A stretch of DNA of 64,000 bases, taken from Cupriavidus pauculus (GTDB taxonomy: Bacteria; Pseudomonadota; Gammaproteobacteria; Burkholderiales; Burkholderiaceae). The stretch covers positions 87,238 to 151,237 of the forward strand of contig NZ_BPUO01000014.1 in assembly GCF_022179805.1 (NCBI RefSeq). The letters are read 5' to 3'. The translations under genes were made by a program, and so were the position numbers. A model generated the notes under the pieces. That model was not told the DNA's origin. It saw nothing but the letters and a program-made list of their open reading frames with translations, and did not search any database. How positions within the stretch are numbered: the first letter of the stretch is position 1; the number at the start of each line of letters is the position of its first letter. Of the stretch, positions 16,626-25,420 are shown in pieces.

Positions 16626-19421
16626 ATGCCCACGAACAAGCGCATTATTGACCTGTCGGACTACACGTCCGTTCTTCCCTACGCCAGTGAGCTCTTTGGC
16701 GTCTACCAGCCGTTGATCGGCTGGAAATCGAAGCGCGTTCTGAAGCGCATGAACAAGGGAATGATCACTGGTCCGTCGTCCCGGCTTGCCGCATTGGCCG
16801 GACGCTATCAGGGCATTATCAGCGCGCGTTTCGACGCCTGCACCATCAATCGGGACAATTACCAGCCGGGCGTGGAACGGCGGTTCACCCTGCGCCCGCA
16901 AACGGACAGCGTCCTGCTTTCATCGATTTCGAAACTGCTGGGTGAAGCCGAGAAAGTTCCTGATGCCGACGGCTGGCGCAAGCTCATCAACGCGGACAGC
17001 CTGAAACGTATCCTGAACGAAGACGTGTTTTCTTTCCATGCCGGCGCGTTCCGCGAGCGATGCATGCAGTACGCACAGCTCCATCGCGGCAGGCAGGACC
17101 CCGCGCTGCAATCCGAAGTGGTGGACGTTCTCAAGACAGAATCAGCCATTGCCGGCGCGCTGATCGGCTATGTCGAGCACGCATTGTTCGACAAGCTGGA
17201 GGCCTTGTTCTATTTCGCCAGGACACCCAACGAGGACGTGATGGCCGCCGTGAGGGAGGGCGATTACAACGACCCCTATCTCAGCTTCGATCCGAAGAAG
17301 GACATCAAGGACGTCAGCCTCTCGCCGGTGGGTGTCGTCCACCTTTATCGTCAGTATTTCTTCGAACTCGATACCTTTCTCGGTACGCCCGTCAGCCACG
17401 TCTGGCTAAGCCCGGGTTCGAGCGTGGAGCTGATCGAGGTCAGCACGCGCAAGACCATCACCGAAAAGACCATCGAAACCTCGCTAGAAACCACTACCAA
17501 GACCGAACGAAGCACTACCAGCCAGGAAGAAATCAGCGAAGCCGTCAAACAGGACAACAAGGATGACATGAAGCTGGGTTTCAGCACCACGGTCAACCAG
17601 TCCTGGGGCACGGGAAATGCCACGGCCACGGGCAGCCTGAACCTCGACAAGACCCAGCAGGTAGCCCGCGAGCAGACGCAGAAGCGCTCGCGCCAGCAGA
17701 CCGAGAAGCTCTCGACGGAAATTCGCCAGAACTTCAAGACGTCATTCCGGACGGTTACCGAAAATACCGATACGACCAGCAAACGCTACCTGCTCAATAA
17801 CGCCACCAACGAACTCATCAATTACGAGCTGCGCCGCAAGATGCGTCAGGTCGGCGTGCAGATCCAGGATATTGGCTCGTACCTCTGCTGGGAATCCTTC
17901 GTGGACGAACCGGGCATGCAACTCGGGCTGCCGGATCTCGTGCATATCGCGACGCCGGCGGACCTGGTACTGGTGCCGAACCCCAAGCTGATCCCCATGC
18001 CGCCGCAGACCATCCAGGTCGGTTTCACTGGTGAAATGGAATGGTTCTTCCCCGAAAACCAGCGACAGTGGAATGGACCGGATGGTTTTCACCGGCTCAA
18101 TACCATCGGCATACCGTCGATACCGGACGGCTACGAAGTCCAGAACAAGGGTGTCGTCATCGATATTGCGCAGGAGGTCGTTGTCATGGAGGACGACGAT
18201 TCGGAATTCTTCAAGGGAATCACGGCCAGGGGCAAGCTCACGAACGACGGACTGTACGTGGACGTTGGCCTGGTTCTTGGTGGCGGAGGACTGGCCTGGG
18301 ACGAGGGACGGATCCGGTTCAAGGTCAGCGGCAGCATCGATTGCAAGCTCAACGATGCGAAGATGAGCGAAATTGCAACCGCGAACGATGCGTTGATTTC
18401 CGCAAAACTCGTCGCCGACAACGAAAACCAGCGCAAGCAGGAGGAGGCTTTCCGAAAGACAGCCTCGGATCGAATCGCGCTGGCCAGCAAGATCACCAAA
18501 CGGAAATTCGAGGATTTGCGTGAAGAAGAGCGGACCATCGTGTACCGCAACCTGATCAAGTCGCTGATGACGGAGCAGCATTACAAGAACCTGCCGGATA
18601 CACAGACGGGCTTTGAAACGCGCCACGTGCTCTCGGAGCTGATCAACTCGATCTTCGATATCGACAAGATGCTCTATTTTGTCGCGCCAGAATGGTGGAA
18701 ACCCAGAAAACGCAGCAGGCTGAACATCGGGGATGCTGCCATTGCCGACTCGATCAATGGCTCCCTGGTGAACTGGTCGGACAAGCAGCAGCGCTCGGAC
18801 AATTACTTCATCACGGAAAAATCGGACCCGGCCCCATTGGGAAGCTCGCTGGGCTGGATGCTGCAACTGGACGGCGACGATCTTCGCAATGCCTTCCTGA
18901 ATGCCCCCTGGGTAAAGGCCGTGATCCCGATTCGCCCGGGCAAGGAAAAGGCTGCGATCGCCTGGCTGCAGAACGTGAATGTCGAGGGCTCGGACGGGCT
19001 GGACGCCATTTACTCCGCGCCTGATGACGAATTGGTGCGGATCAACGTGTACCTGGGGTCCGGCAAGGTGCCGCGCCAGTTCACGGATGCTGAATGGGCT
19101 GCGATTTCCGCGGACACCGCGCCCGCTCCGGTCACGATCAGGCAGGCGCTGGAGTTTCTCTGCGCGGAGGTTAGCTACAAGGAAGACGTTTCAAAGACGG
19201 TATCCAGATACCCCAAGGAAGAGATCAATGACGACAACAAGGTACTGGCCACACCAATAGAGAAAGTATATGAACACGGCTTCTATCCCTTGAAGGGGGG
19301 ATTCAAGGCGGTGGTGGAAGATTATTTCGAAACCATCAGCCAATGGATCGAGGTGTTGCCGACCGATCAGGTGGTACCAGTGGAGGTGAAATACGACCCC
19401 AAGACCGGCAGGCAGCTATGA
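16626..19421 (+). CDS. Large protein of unknown family, first gene of a two-gene module
   Basis: A 931-residue protein from an ATG preceded by GGGAGG. There is no signal peptide and no membrane helix. Residues about 1-255 look helical; residues about 260-420 are rich in threonine, serine, lysine, glutamine and glutamate (TEKTIETSLETTTKTE, VAREQTQKRSRQQTEKL) and are probably coiled coil or extended beta; the remainder is mixed alpha/beta with a coiled stretch near 600-640. I do not recognise a catalytic motif. Its stop overlaps the start of the phospholipase D-like gene (ATGA), so the two are translated together and probably act together. A structural or delivery partner for the PLD protein is one possibility; this is inference only. 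Confidence 0.8.
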   Translation: MPTNKRIIDLSDYTSVLPYASELFGVYQPLIGWKSKRVLKRMNKGMITGPSSRLAALAGRYQGIISARFDACTINRDNYQPGVERRFTLRPQTDSVLLSSISKLLGEAEKVPDADGWRKLINADSLKRILNEDVFSFHAGAFRERCMQYAQLHRGRQDPALQSEVVDVLKTESAIAGALIGYVEHALFDKLEALFYFARTPNEDVMAAVREGDYNDPYLSFDPKKDIKDVSLSPVGVVHLYRQYFFELDTFLGTPVSHVWLSPGSSVELIEVSTRKTITEKTIETSLETTTKTERSTTSQEEISEAVKQDNKDDMKLGFSTTVNQSWGTGNATATGSLNLDKTQQVAREQTQKRSRQQTEKLSTEIRQNFKTSFRTVTENTDTTSKRYLLNNATNELINYELRRKMRQVGVQIQDIGSYLCWESFVDEPGMQLGLPDLVHIATPADLVLVPNPKLIPMPPQTIQVGFTGEMEWFFPENQRQWNGPDGFHRLNTIGIPSIPDGYEVQNKGVVIDIAQEVVVMEDDDSEFFKGITARGKLTNDGLYVDVGLVLGGGGLAWDEGRIRFKVSGSIDCKLNDAKMSEIATANDALISAKLVADNENQRKQEEAFRKTASDRIALASKITKRKFEDLREEERTIVYRNLIKSLMTEQHYKNLPDTQTGFETRHVLSELINSIFDIDKMLYFVAPEWWKPRKRSRLNIGDAAIADSINGSLVNWSDKQQRSDNYFITEKSDPAPLGSSLGWMLQLDGDDLRNAFLNAPWVKAVIPIRPGKEKAAIAWLQNVNVEGSDGLDAIYSAPDDELVRINVYLGSGKVPRQFTDAEWAAISADTAPAPVTIRQALEFLCAEVSYKEDVSKTVSRYPKEEINDDNKVLATPIEKVYEHGFYPLKGGFKAVVEDYFETISQWIEVLPTDQVVPVEVKYDPKTGRQL

Positions 19422-21157
19422 GCGGGGAGGAATGGTTCTCGACCGATTCCGGCAAGGGCGTTGGCCGCATTTGCAAGAACGCCTGGGTACAGTCGTTTGT
19501 CGATGCCGATGAATACTATGCCGACCTGCGCAAGGAAGTGGAACAGACGGCCACGGGAGACACCATCTGCTGGATTGGCTTTGACGCCGACGGCGATACG
19601 CCGATGCCTGTTCAACCGAACAATGAAGAGGAAAAGAGCTGCCCGGCCCGTAAGCCCGGCGACGGGGACAAGACCTGGTTTGATCTGCTGAAAGAGGCGG
19701 ACAACCGCGGCGTGAATTGCCGCGTACTGCTGAACGTGCATCCGTCACCCAAGCCGGCTGACAGGTACAAACGCGGGTTCGATCTGGTCGCGAAGCTCAA
19801 TACCTTGAATCATTGCTGCGCGATCAATGACTCCAGGTATCTATACCTGAATGGCACACATCACCAGAAAATGGTGCTCGTCTACAACGCCAGAAAGGGA
19901 TTGGTAGCGTATTCGGGCACCTGCGACGTGGAGACATCCCGTATTCGCGACAAATGGTGCGAGGTCCAGTGCAAACTCATGGGCGATGCGGCGGCAGAGT
20001 TGTATTCCATATTTCACCAGCGATACAGGGAACACACCCAGGTGTTTGCCAGGATTGGCAGTACCAATGCCTACCTGAAGCCGGTGGAACAACTGAAAAC
20101 GACGGCCCCGCAGAGCGGCAACTTCCTGGTACAGGTGGGCACCACTTACGGCAATCCGCGCCGGAGCAATCCATTCTTTCCATTGCTGCCCCGCTTTTCA
20201 TGCCCGAACCGGCAGGTTGTGCATGGACCGCATCGCGTGGAGTTATCCAGTGATAGTGTCGATTTGCTGAGTTCGCCGCACGTCTACACCATGATTGGCA
20301 ACGATTTCTTCGTGGGAAAGGAAGCCGGGGCCAAACAGCTGATCGAGGAAGGGTTGAAGCAGGGCGAGACTTATTCGTTTGCACCCAACGGCCACACCGG
20401 CATTTATTACATGGTCAAGCAGGCGCTGGAGACGACGAAGAAGTTCATTTACATGGAAGACCAATACCTTGTGTGCGATAGCCCGATGGGTAACCTGGAA
20501 TCCATGCTGGCATTGCTGGTCAACAAGGTCAAGCAAGACGCTTTCAAGAAGCTGATCCTGTTTTGCACGCGTGTCGACGACATCAACGACGAGTTCCAGG
20601 GGACGGCCTGGCAGCATCGCAGCAATTTCATTTCACAACTGGTGGCAGCCGCCCCCGACAAGGTGGAGGTCTGCCAATACAAGACCAAGGGGGCTGTGGG
20701 TTGTGGCGGCAACGACTGGAGCGGCATTTTCTACATCCACTCCAAGACCTGGATCTTCGATGACGAACTGCTGATCACGGGGTCGGCGAATTGCAATCGC
20801 CGCGGTTACTCGCATGACAGCGAATGCGATATCGCCATTTATGATCAGAACAAGATGTTCGTAAAGGACTTGCGCAAGCGGATCTGGAAGCGCAGGCTCA
20901 ACGTCAAGGGATCAGCCGCAGCCCATTGCAGGACCGTGATCTCGACGATTTTCTGTCTGCCTGCAGATATTGGGGCGATCCAGACAGGTTCGGGATGGCC
21001 ATCGAGAACAGCAAGCAGGTGTCTTTTCGTCCCACGAAATTTTCGGACGTGGATATGGCCACTTTTGCCGCAACGCTCACGAGCGACCCCACGGCGCCGG
21101 CGTTCTCGAACGACCCGGGCAACCAGTCGTTCATCAAGTCGCTCATCGGGCGGCTGA
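19418..21157 (+). CDS. Phospholipase D-like protein with frameshifted C-terminus
   Basis: The frame from 19418 gives 579 residues. It holds two PLD motifs: a degenerate one at about 149 (HQK, then tyrosine where aspartate is expected, followed by SGTCD) and a perfect one at about 441 (HSKTWIFD, then GSANCN). The family cleaves phosphodiesters in lipids or nucleic acids through a histidine intermediate. No signal peptide is seen. After about residue 498 the protein becomes arginine/serine-rich nonsense, because the natural tail lies in another frame (see next entry). Both active-site motifs are upstream of the lesion, so activity may be kept or lost. It is coupled by ATGA to the 931-residue gene. 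Confidence 0.82.
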   Translation: MSGEEWFSTDSGKGVGRICKNAWVQSFVDADEYYADLRKEVEQTATGDTICWIGFDADGDTPMPVQPNNEEEKSCPARKPGDGDKTWFDLLKEADNRGVNCRVLLNVHPSPKPADRYKRGFDLVAKLNTLNHCCAINDSRYLYLNGTHHQKMVLVYNARKGLVAYSGTCDVETSRIRDKWCEVQCKLMGDAAAELYSIFHQRYREHTQVFARIGSTNAYLKPVEQLKTTAPQSGNFLVQVGTTYGNPRRSNPFFPLLPRFSCPNRQVVHGPHRVELSSDSVDLLSSPHVYTMIGNDFFVGKEAGAKQLIEEGLKQGETYSFAPNGHTGIYYMVKQALETTKKFIYMEDQYLVCDSPMGNLESMLALLVNKVKQDAFKKLILFCTRVDDINDEFQGTAWQHRSNFISQLVAAAPDKVEVCQYKTKGAVGCGGNDWSGIFYIHSKTWIFDDELLITGSANCNRRGYSHDSECDIAIYDQNKMFVKDLRKRIWKRRLNVKGSAAAHCRTVISTIFCLPADIGAIQTGSGWPSRTASRCLFVPRNFRTWIWPLLPQRSRATPRRRRSRTTRATSRSSSRSSGG

Positions 21158-21204
21158 AGATGGATGCGTTGTGGAGTCTGGCAGTTGATCCTGATGGCTC
21201 TTGA
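20911..21204 (+). pseudogene. Displaced C-terminal end of the PLD-like protein
   Basis: In the frame ending at 21204 the sequence reads as normal protein: LQDRDLDDFLSACRYWG, then SFRPTKFSDVDMATFAAT and a final FIKSLIGRLKMDALWSL. Adding one C to the CCC run near 20914-20916 joins the two frames as AAPLQDRDL and restores a protein of about 595 residues. This may be a real one-base deletion or an assembly error in a short homopolymer. Confidence 0.7.
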
Positions 21205-21623
21205 AAGCGTCGCCAGATTTCAAATCATGCCGTGGAAAAGTAGTGGCAGGGCAGGAGCGGCAAGCTCGCAATGGTTGATTGCGAGCCGCCACGCTTCCGC
21301 CGTGCCGGAGAAAACCTGATTTCGTCAATAGTTGACCGACCTCACGCAGCGAGCTTTCAGCGGGAGGGCCTTCCCCCCAGGAGGGCATCCATGGGGCTCT
21401 GTGTCGCCTGCATGAACCAGGCGACGCCGGCCGGGCAGGCGGTAGTGCTGCCGGAGGCGCCTATCTCGCAAGCCGCGGGCAGATACCACGTTCCCGCAGA
21501 CACGCCGCCAGACGTGCTGCCGTTGCAGGCGTTCGCTGCGTTGGTCGATCCCGTGCAATCCATGCTCGTGAAGCAGGGTGAGGGGGCACGTCAGTGGCGG
21601 GCTGGGCGTCCCTGGCTGCCCCG
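21205..21623. other. Gene-poor region, 419 bp, with a hairpin and a possible protein remnant
   Basis: At 21264-21286 there is a perfect 9-bp stem, GCTCGCAAT with ATTGCGAGC, around GGTTG, without a T-run; it may mark the end of the two-gene module. On the minus strand at 21357-21563 a 68-residue open stretch contains GTWYLPAACEIG and TACPAG, which recalls the WYLP-containing DUF1566/Lcl type of surface domain. It has no proper start or context, so it is at best a remnant. Confidence 0.4.
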
Positions 21624-22538
21624 TCACTCCATCAACCCTGTGCTGAACAGCGCTTCGCCTCGGTCCTGCAGCAGTGCCAGCAAGCGAAGCGCGGCCGGCG
21701 ACAGGTAGCCGTGCCGCCGATAGGTAACGCCGAGCTTGCGTCGCAGGGTGGCTTCCTTCAGCGGCACTTCGCTCAGCACCTGCGCATGTTCATTGAGCGT
21801 GTGCCGCGACAGAAAGCTCAGCAGTTCGGTCTTGGCAATCAGGCGCGGCAACAACGGAATCGAGTTGGCGCCAATCTGCGCGGACGGCTTGGGCAGGCCG
21901 TGCGACTGGAAGGCGGCGTCGAGCCACTGGCGGCTCGGAATGGATGTCGATGGCAAGACCCAATGCCATCCCAATAGCGACTTGAGGGTGACGCGTGGCA
22001 AGTCGAAGACGGGGTGCCCACGGCTGGCCACCACCACCACGACGTCTTCGACGATGGCATGGCTGACCAGCGCATCGTCCTCTTCGGCCATCATGCCGAT
22101 CAGCAGGTCCAGCGAGCCTTCCTTGAGGCGCTCGCGCAAAACCAGGCTAGGCGCCACGGTGATGTCGATCGTCGTGGCCGGGGCTTCTCCCAGCAGGAGA
22201 TTGCACAGTTCGGGAAGCACATGCTCGGCGGCAATCGGCCCGCTACCGATCCGCACATGCCCCGCATTGCCCTTGGCAAAGTCTCCCACCTCGCGCAGCG
22301 CCTCGTCGGCGGCGCCCCGCAGCATGCGCGCCCGCGCCAGCAGCACCTCGCCCACTGGCGTGAGTTGGATGCCGCGTCCCTTGCGCTCGAACAGTTCGCT
22401 TTCGAAGGCAGCCTCCAGCCGCTGAATCGCCTTGGTCAGCGCCGGCTGCGTGCGCCCGAGCTTTTCGGCCGCCTGCCCGACGTGTCCGAGTTCCGCCACC
22501 GCCTCGAAGTATTTCAGGTCTCGGAGCTGGATATCCAT
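21624..22538 (-). CDS. LysR-family regulator of the adjacent Bug/dehydrogenase operon
   Basis: A 304-residue LysR protein starting at 22538. Its helix-turn-helix (HVGQAAEKLGRTQPALTKAIQRLE in overlapping parts) is standard, and the effector domain begins after VRIGSGPIAAE. It is divergent from the Bug receptor gene with 92 bp between starts, so it most likely controls that operon in response to one of its substrates. Confidence 0.9.
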   Translation of the reverse strand: MDIQLRDLKYFEAVAELGHVGQAAEKLGRTQPALTKAIQRLEAAFESELFERKGRGIQLTPVGEVLLARARMLRGAADEALREVGDFAKGNAGHVRIGSGPIAAEHVLPELCNLLLGEAPATTIDITVAPSLVLRERLKEGSLDLLIGMMAEEDDALVSHAIVEDVVVVVASRGHPVFDLPRVTLKSLLGWHWVLPSTSIPSRQWLDAAFQSHGLPKPSAQIGANSIPLLPRLIAKTELLSFLSRHTLNEHAQVLSEVPLKEATLRRKLGVTYRRHGYLSPAALRLLALLQDRGEALFSTGLME

Positions 22539-22630
22539 TTCATAACTCACAGGAATTGATGGATGAATATTAGCAAATAGACGGAATGACTTGGGGCCGC
22601 AAGAATACGTCCACAACGAAAGGAGACACG

Positions 22631-23608
22631 ATGCAGCAATCCCGAATTCTTCTCGCTGCGGCGATCCTGGCGCTGGGCGTCACTGGCGCGCATGCCGATA
22701 CCTGGCCGTCGCGTCCCGTCCGCCTCGTGGTGCCATTTCCCCCGGGCGGCGGCACCGACGCCGTGGCACGGCTGATCGCCGAGAAGATGTCCACGCAGGC
22801 GCACTGGACCGTGGTCGTGGAGAACCGCCCCGGCGCGGGGGGCAACGTCGGCCTGGATGCGGTGGCCAAGGCAGCGCCCGATGGCTACACGATCGGCCTG
22901 GGCCAGACGGCCAACCTGGCCATCAATCCTGCGCTGTACGCGAAGATGCCGTTCGATCCGCTCAAGGATTTCGCGCCCATTTCCACCGTGGCGTCGCAGC
23001 CCGTGGTGCTGCTGGTCAATGCCACGTCGCCGTACAAGACACTGAAGGATGCAGTGGCGGCGGCAAAGACCAAGCCCGAAGTGCTGCGCATGGGCACGCC
23101 AGGCAACGGCACGGTCTCGCATCTGGCTGGCGAACTGCTGGAGCGCCAGGCCGGATTCAAGCTGCTGAACGTGCCCTACAAGGGGGCCAGCCCCGCGATG
23201 ATGGATCTGCTCGGCAACCAGGTGGAATTCAACTTCGCCAATACCGCGGCCGCCATTCCGCAACTGACGAACGGGAAGGTGCGTGCGCTGGCGGTCAGCT
23301 CCGCCCAGCGTGTTCGCAATGCGCCGCAACTCGCCAACGTCCCCACCATCGCCGAATCCGGCTATCCCGGCTTCGAGGCCATCACCTGGACCGGACTGGT
23401 CGCCCCGGCAAAGACGCCGGTCGCCATCGTCGAGCGGATCAATGCCGAAGTGCGCAAGGCGCTGGCGACGCCGGAGGTGCAGGACAAGCTTGCCCTGGAA
23501 GGCAGCGCCGCGATGGGGAGTACGCCGGCGCAGTTTGCCAACTACCTGCGCACCGAACACCGCAAGTGGGGCACGCTGGTTCGCGACGCCAACATCAAGC
23601 TCGACTGA
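22631..23608 (+). CDS. Bug/TctC-family tripartite tricarboxylate solute receptor
   Basis: A 325-residue periplasmic binding protein with a Sec signal peptide ending in AHA-D near residue 22. Family hallmarks are WPSRPVRLVVPFPPGGGTD, VVVENRPGAGG and LLNVPYKGASP. Such receptors bind a carboxylate between two lobes. It starts with an AAAGGAGA ribosome-binding site. It heads an operon with a dehydrogenase and an aldolase, so the ligand may be a hydroxy- or keto-dicarboxylate. No TctA/TctB membrane genes are in the window. Confidence 0.92.
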   Translation: MQQSRILLAAAILALGVTGAHADTWPSRPVRLVVPFPPGGGTDAVARLIAEKMSTQAHWTVVVENRPGAGGNVGLDAVAKAAPDGYTIGLGQTANLAINPALYAKMPFDPLKDFAPISTVASQPVVLLVNATSPYKTLKDAVAAAKTKPEVLRMGTPGNGTVSHLAGELLERQAGFKLLNVPYKGASPAMMDLLGNQVEFNFANTAAAIPQLTNGKVRALAVSSAQRVRNAPQLANVPTIAESGYPGFEAITWTGLVAPAKTPVAIVERINAEVRKALATPEVQDKLALEGSAAMGSTPAQFANYLRTEHRKWGTLVRDANIKLD

Positions 23609-23622
23609 ATCTGGATTTACCC

Positions 23623-24597
23623 ATGCATACCATTCTTGTCACCGCTCCCCGGCTGGCACCTGCGGGTGCGAGCCTGCTGGATCGCGCCGGCGCACGCGTC
23701 ATCTACCTGTCCTCGGCCGACGCCGAACAGGAGGTCGAACGCATCATGGCCACCGAGCCCGTGGATGCGGTGATTTCGCGCACGGTCACGTTGTCCGGGC
23801 AGGCGATTGCGTCCTGTCCCACGCTGAAGGTCATCTCTAAACACGGGGTTGGCGTCAGCAATATCGATGTGGAAGTAGCCACCCAACGCGGCATCCCGGT
23901 CTATGTGACGCCGGGCGCCAATGCGCAATCAGTGGCGGAGATGGCGCTGGGCCTGATGTTCGCGGCCGCGCGGCGGATCGGCTGGATGGACAGCGAACTG
24001 CATGCGGGCCGCTGGTCGCGTGCGCAGGACGGCGTCGAGTTGCAGGGCAAGACCATTGGCCTGATCGGCTTCGGCCAGGTTGGCCAGCGGGTGGCTACGG
24101 TCTGCATGGCGCTGGGCATGGATGTCGTGGCCTACGATCCGGCGCTGGCCGGCGGGCGCAGCCCAGTGGAGGGCGCAGCCATCGCGGCGTCGCTGGACGA
24201 GTTGCTGCCGCGCGCCGATGTCCTGAGCCTGCACGTTCCGCTCAATCGCCATACGCGCGGCATGCTTGGCGATGCGCAGTTCAGCCTGTTGCCGAAGGGT
24301 GCCATCCTGGTCAATACGGCGCGCGGCGAAGTGGTCGACGAGACCGCGCTTGCCGCCGCGCTGCAGGATGGGCGCCTGTTCGCGGCCGGCCTGGACACGA
24401 TGGCCGTCGAGCCGTTGCCCGCCGACAGCCCGCTGGCCACGTTGAAGAACGTCGTGCTGACACCGCACGTGGGGGGTTCCACGCCCGCCGCGCTGGCCGC
24501 AATGGCCACTGGCGCCGCGCGCAATGTGCTCGGCTGGCTGGACGGCCAACCCGTGGATCGCGCCGCCTGCGTCAATGCGCAGGCGCTGTTCTCCTGA
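23623..24597 (+). CDS. D-isomer-specific 2-hydroxyacid dehydrogenase
   Basis: A 324-residue NAD(P)-dependent dehydrogenase. The nucleotide-binding motif GLIGFGQVGQRVA lies near residue 145, the substrate arginine in VNTARGEVVD, the glutamate around AVEPLP and the catalytic histidine in TPHVGGST. It would interconvert a 2-hydroxy acid and a 2-keto acid in the cytoplasm. The gene begins 14 bp after the receptor gene and precedes the RraA-type gene, consistent with a short catabolic pathway. Confidence 0.9.
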   Translation: MHTILVTAPRLAPAGASLLDRAGARVIYLSSADAEQEVERIMATEPVDAVISRTVTLSGQAIASCPTLKVISKHGVGVSNIDVEVATQRGIPVYVTPGANAQSVAEMALGLMFAAARRIGWMDSELHAGRWSRAQDGVELQGKTIGLIGFGQVGQRVATVCMALGMDVVAYDPALAGGRSPVEGAAIAASLDELLPRADVLSLHVPLNRHTRGMLGDAQFSLLPKGAILVNTARGEVVDETALAAALQDGRLFAAGLDTMAVEPLPADSPLATLKNVVLTPHVGGSTPAALAAMATGAARNVLGWLDGQPVDRAACVNAQALFS

Positions 24598-24644
24598 TTC
24601 CCATCATTCCCACCGTTCCCATCATTCATTCCACCGACACCGAC

Positions 24645-25352
24645 ATGACCTCATCCGACAACACCTCGCCCGTGCAGTGGCCGGCCGGCTATCGCATCAA
24701 TCCGCGCGCCGAAGGCCCACACGCTGACATCGTGGCGGCCTTCCGGGAGATTCCCGTCGCAGCTATCGGCGATTCCATGAGCCGCAACATCGGCACGATC
24801 GGGCTGCGCCAATACCATCGCCGGCTGGAGGCAGTGCTGTGCGGTCCTGCAGTGACCGTGCGCGTGCGTCCCGGCGACAACCTCATGATCCACAAGGCCC
24901 TGATGATGGTGAAGCCAGGCGACGTGCTGGTGATCGATGGCGGTGCCGATGTCACGCAGGCGCTGGTCGGCGGGCTGATGCGAACCACCTGCGTGGCCAA
25001 GCAGCTCGGCGGGCTGGTCATCGATGGCGCGGTGCGCGACCTGTGCGAATGGGCGGAGGAGGGCATGCCGATCTTCGCCAAGGGCCATACCCATCGCGGC
25101 CCGAGCAAGGATGGTCCTGGCGAAATCAATATTCCAGTGTCGTGCGCAGGCCTGGCCGTCATGCCGGGCGACCTGATCGTGGGCGACGCCGACGGCGTGA
25201 TTGCCGTGCCGGCGGCCGAAGCCGCATCCGTGCTCGAACGTTGCCGTGCCCATCTGGCCAAGGAAGCCAAGATTCGGGCGGACAACGCCGCCGGCACCTC
25301 GGACCCCGAGCGCTTCGACGCCGCGCTGCGGGCCAAGGGCCTGCCGGTTTAG
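24645..25352 (+). CDS. RraA/HMG-aldolase-like protein
   Basis: A 235-residue protein of the RraA-like fold. The active-site segments are ALVGGLM, GGLVIDGAVRDL (with the arginine and aspartate used by class II pyruvate aldolases) and GDLIVGDADGVI. Members cleave 4-hydroxy-4-methyl-2-oxoglutarate or 4-carboxy-4-hydroxy-2-oxoadipate, or decarboxylate oxaloacetate; others only regulate RNase E. The catabolic operon context favours an aldolase. The 47-bp spacer before it contains short near-repeats of CCCATCATTCC. Confidence 0.85.
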   Translation: MTSSDNTSPVQWPAGYRINPRAEGPHADIVAAFREIPVAAIGDSMSRNIGTIGLRQYHRRLEAVLCGPAVTVRVRPGDNLMIHKALMMVKPGDVLVIDGGADVTQALVGGLMRTTCVAKQLGGLVIDGAVRDLCEWAEEGMPIFAKGHTHRGPSKDGPGEINIPVSCAGLAVMPGDLIVGDADGVIAVPAAEAASVLERCRAHLAKEAKIRADNAAGTSDPERFDAALRAKGLPV

Positions 25353-25420
25353 GCGATCCGCCGCATTTTCACCACGCAGCATCACAACACCACAACATGG
25401 ATCGAAGAGGAGACACACCA

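Noticed and set aside
24598..24644. Short CCCATCATTCC near-repeats as a regulatory repeat
   Set aside because: They are imperfect, only two to three units long, and lie inside an operon between two co-directional genes; simple-sequence drift explains them.
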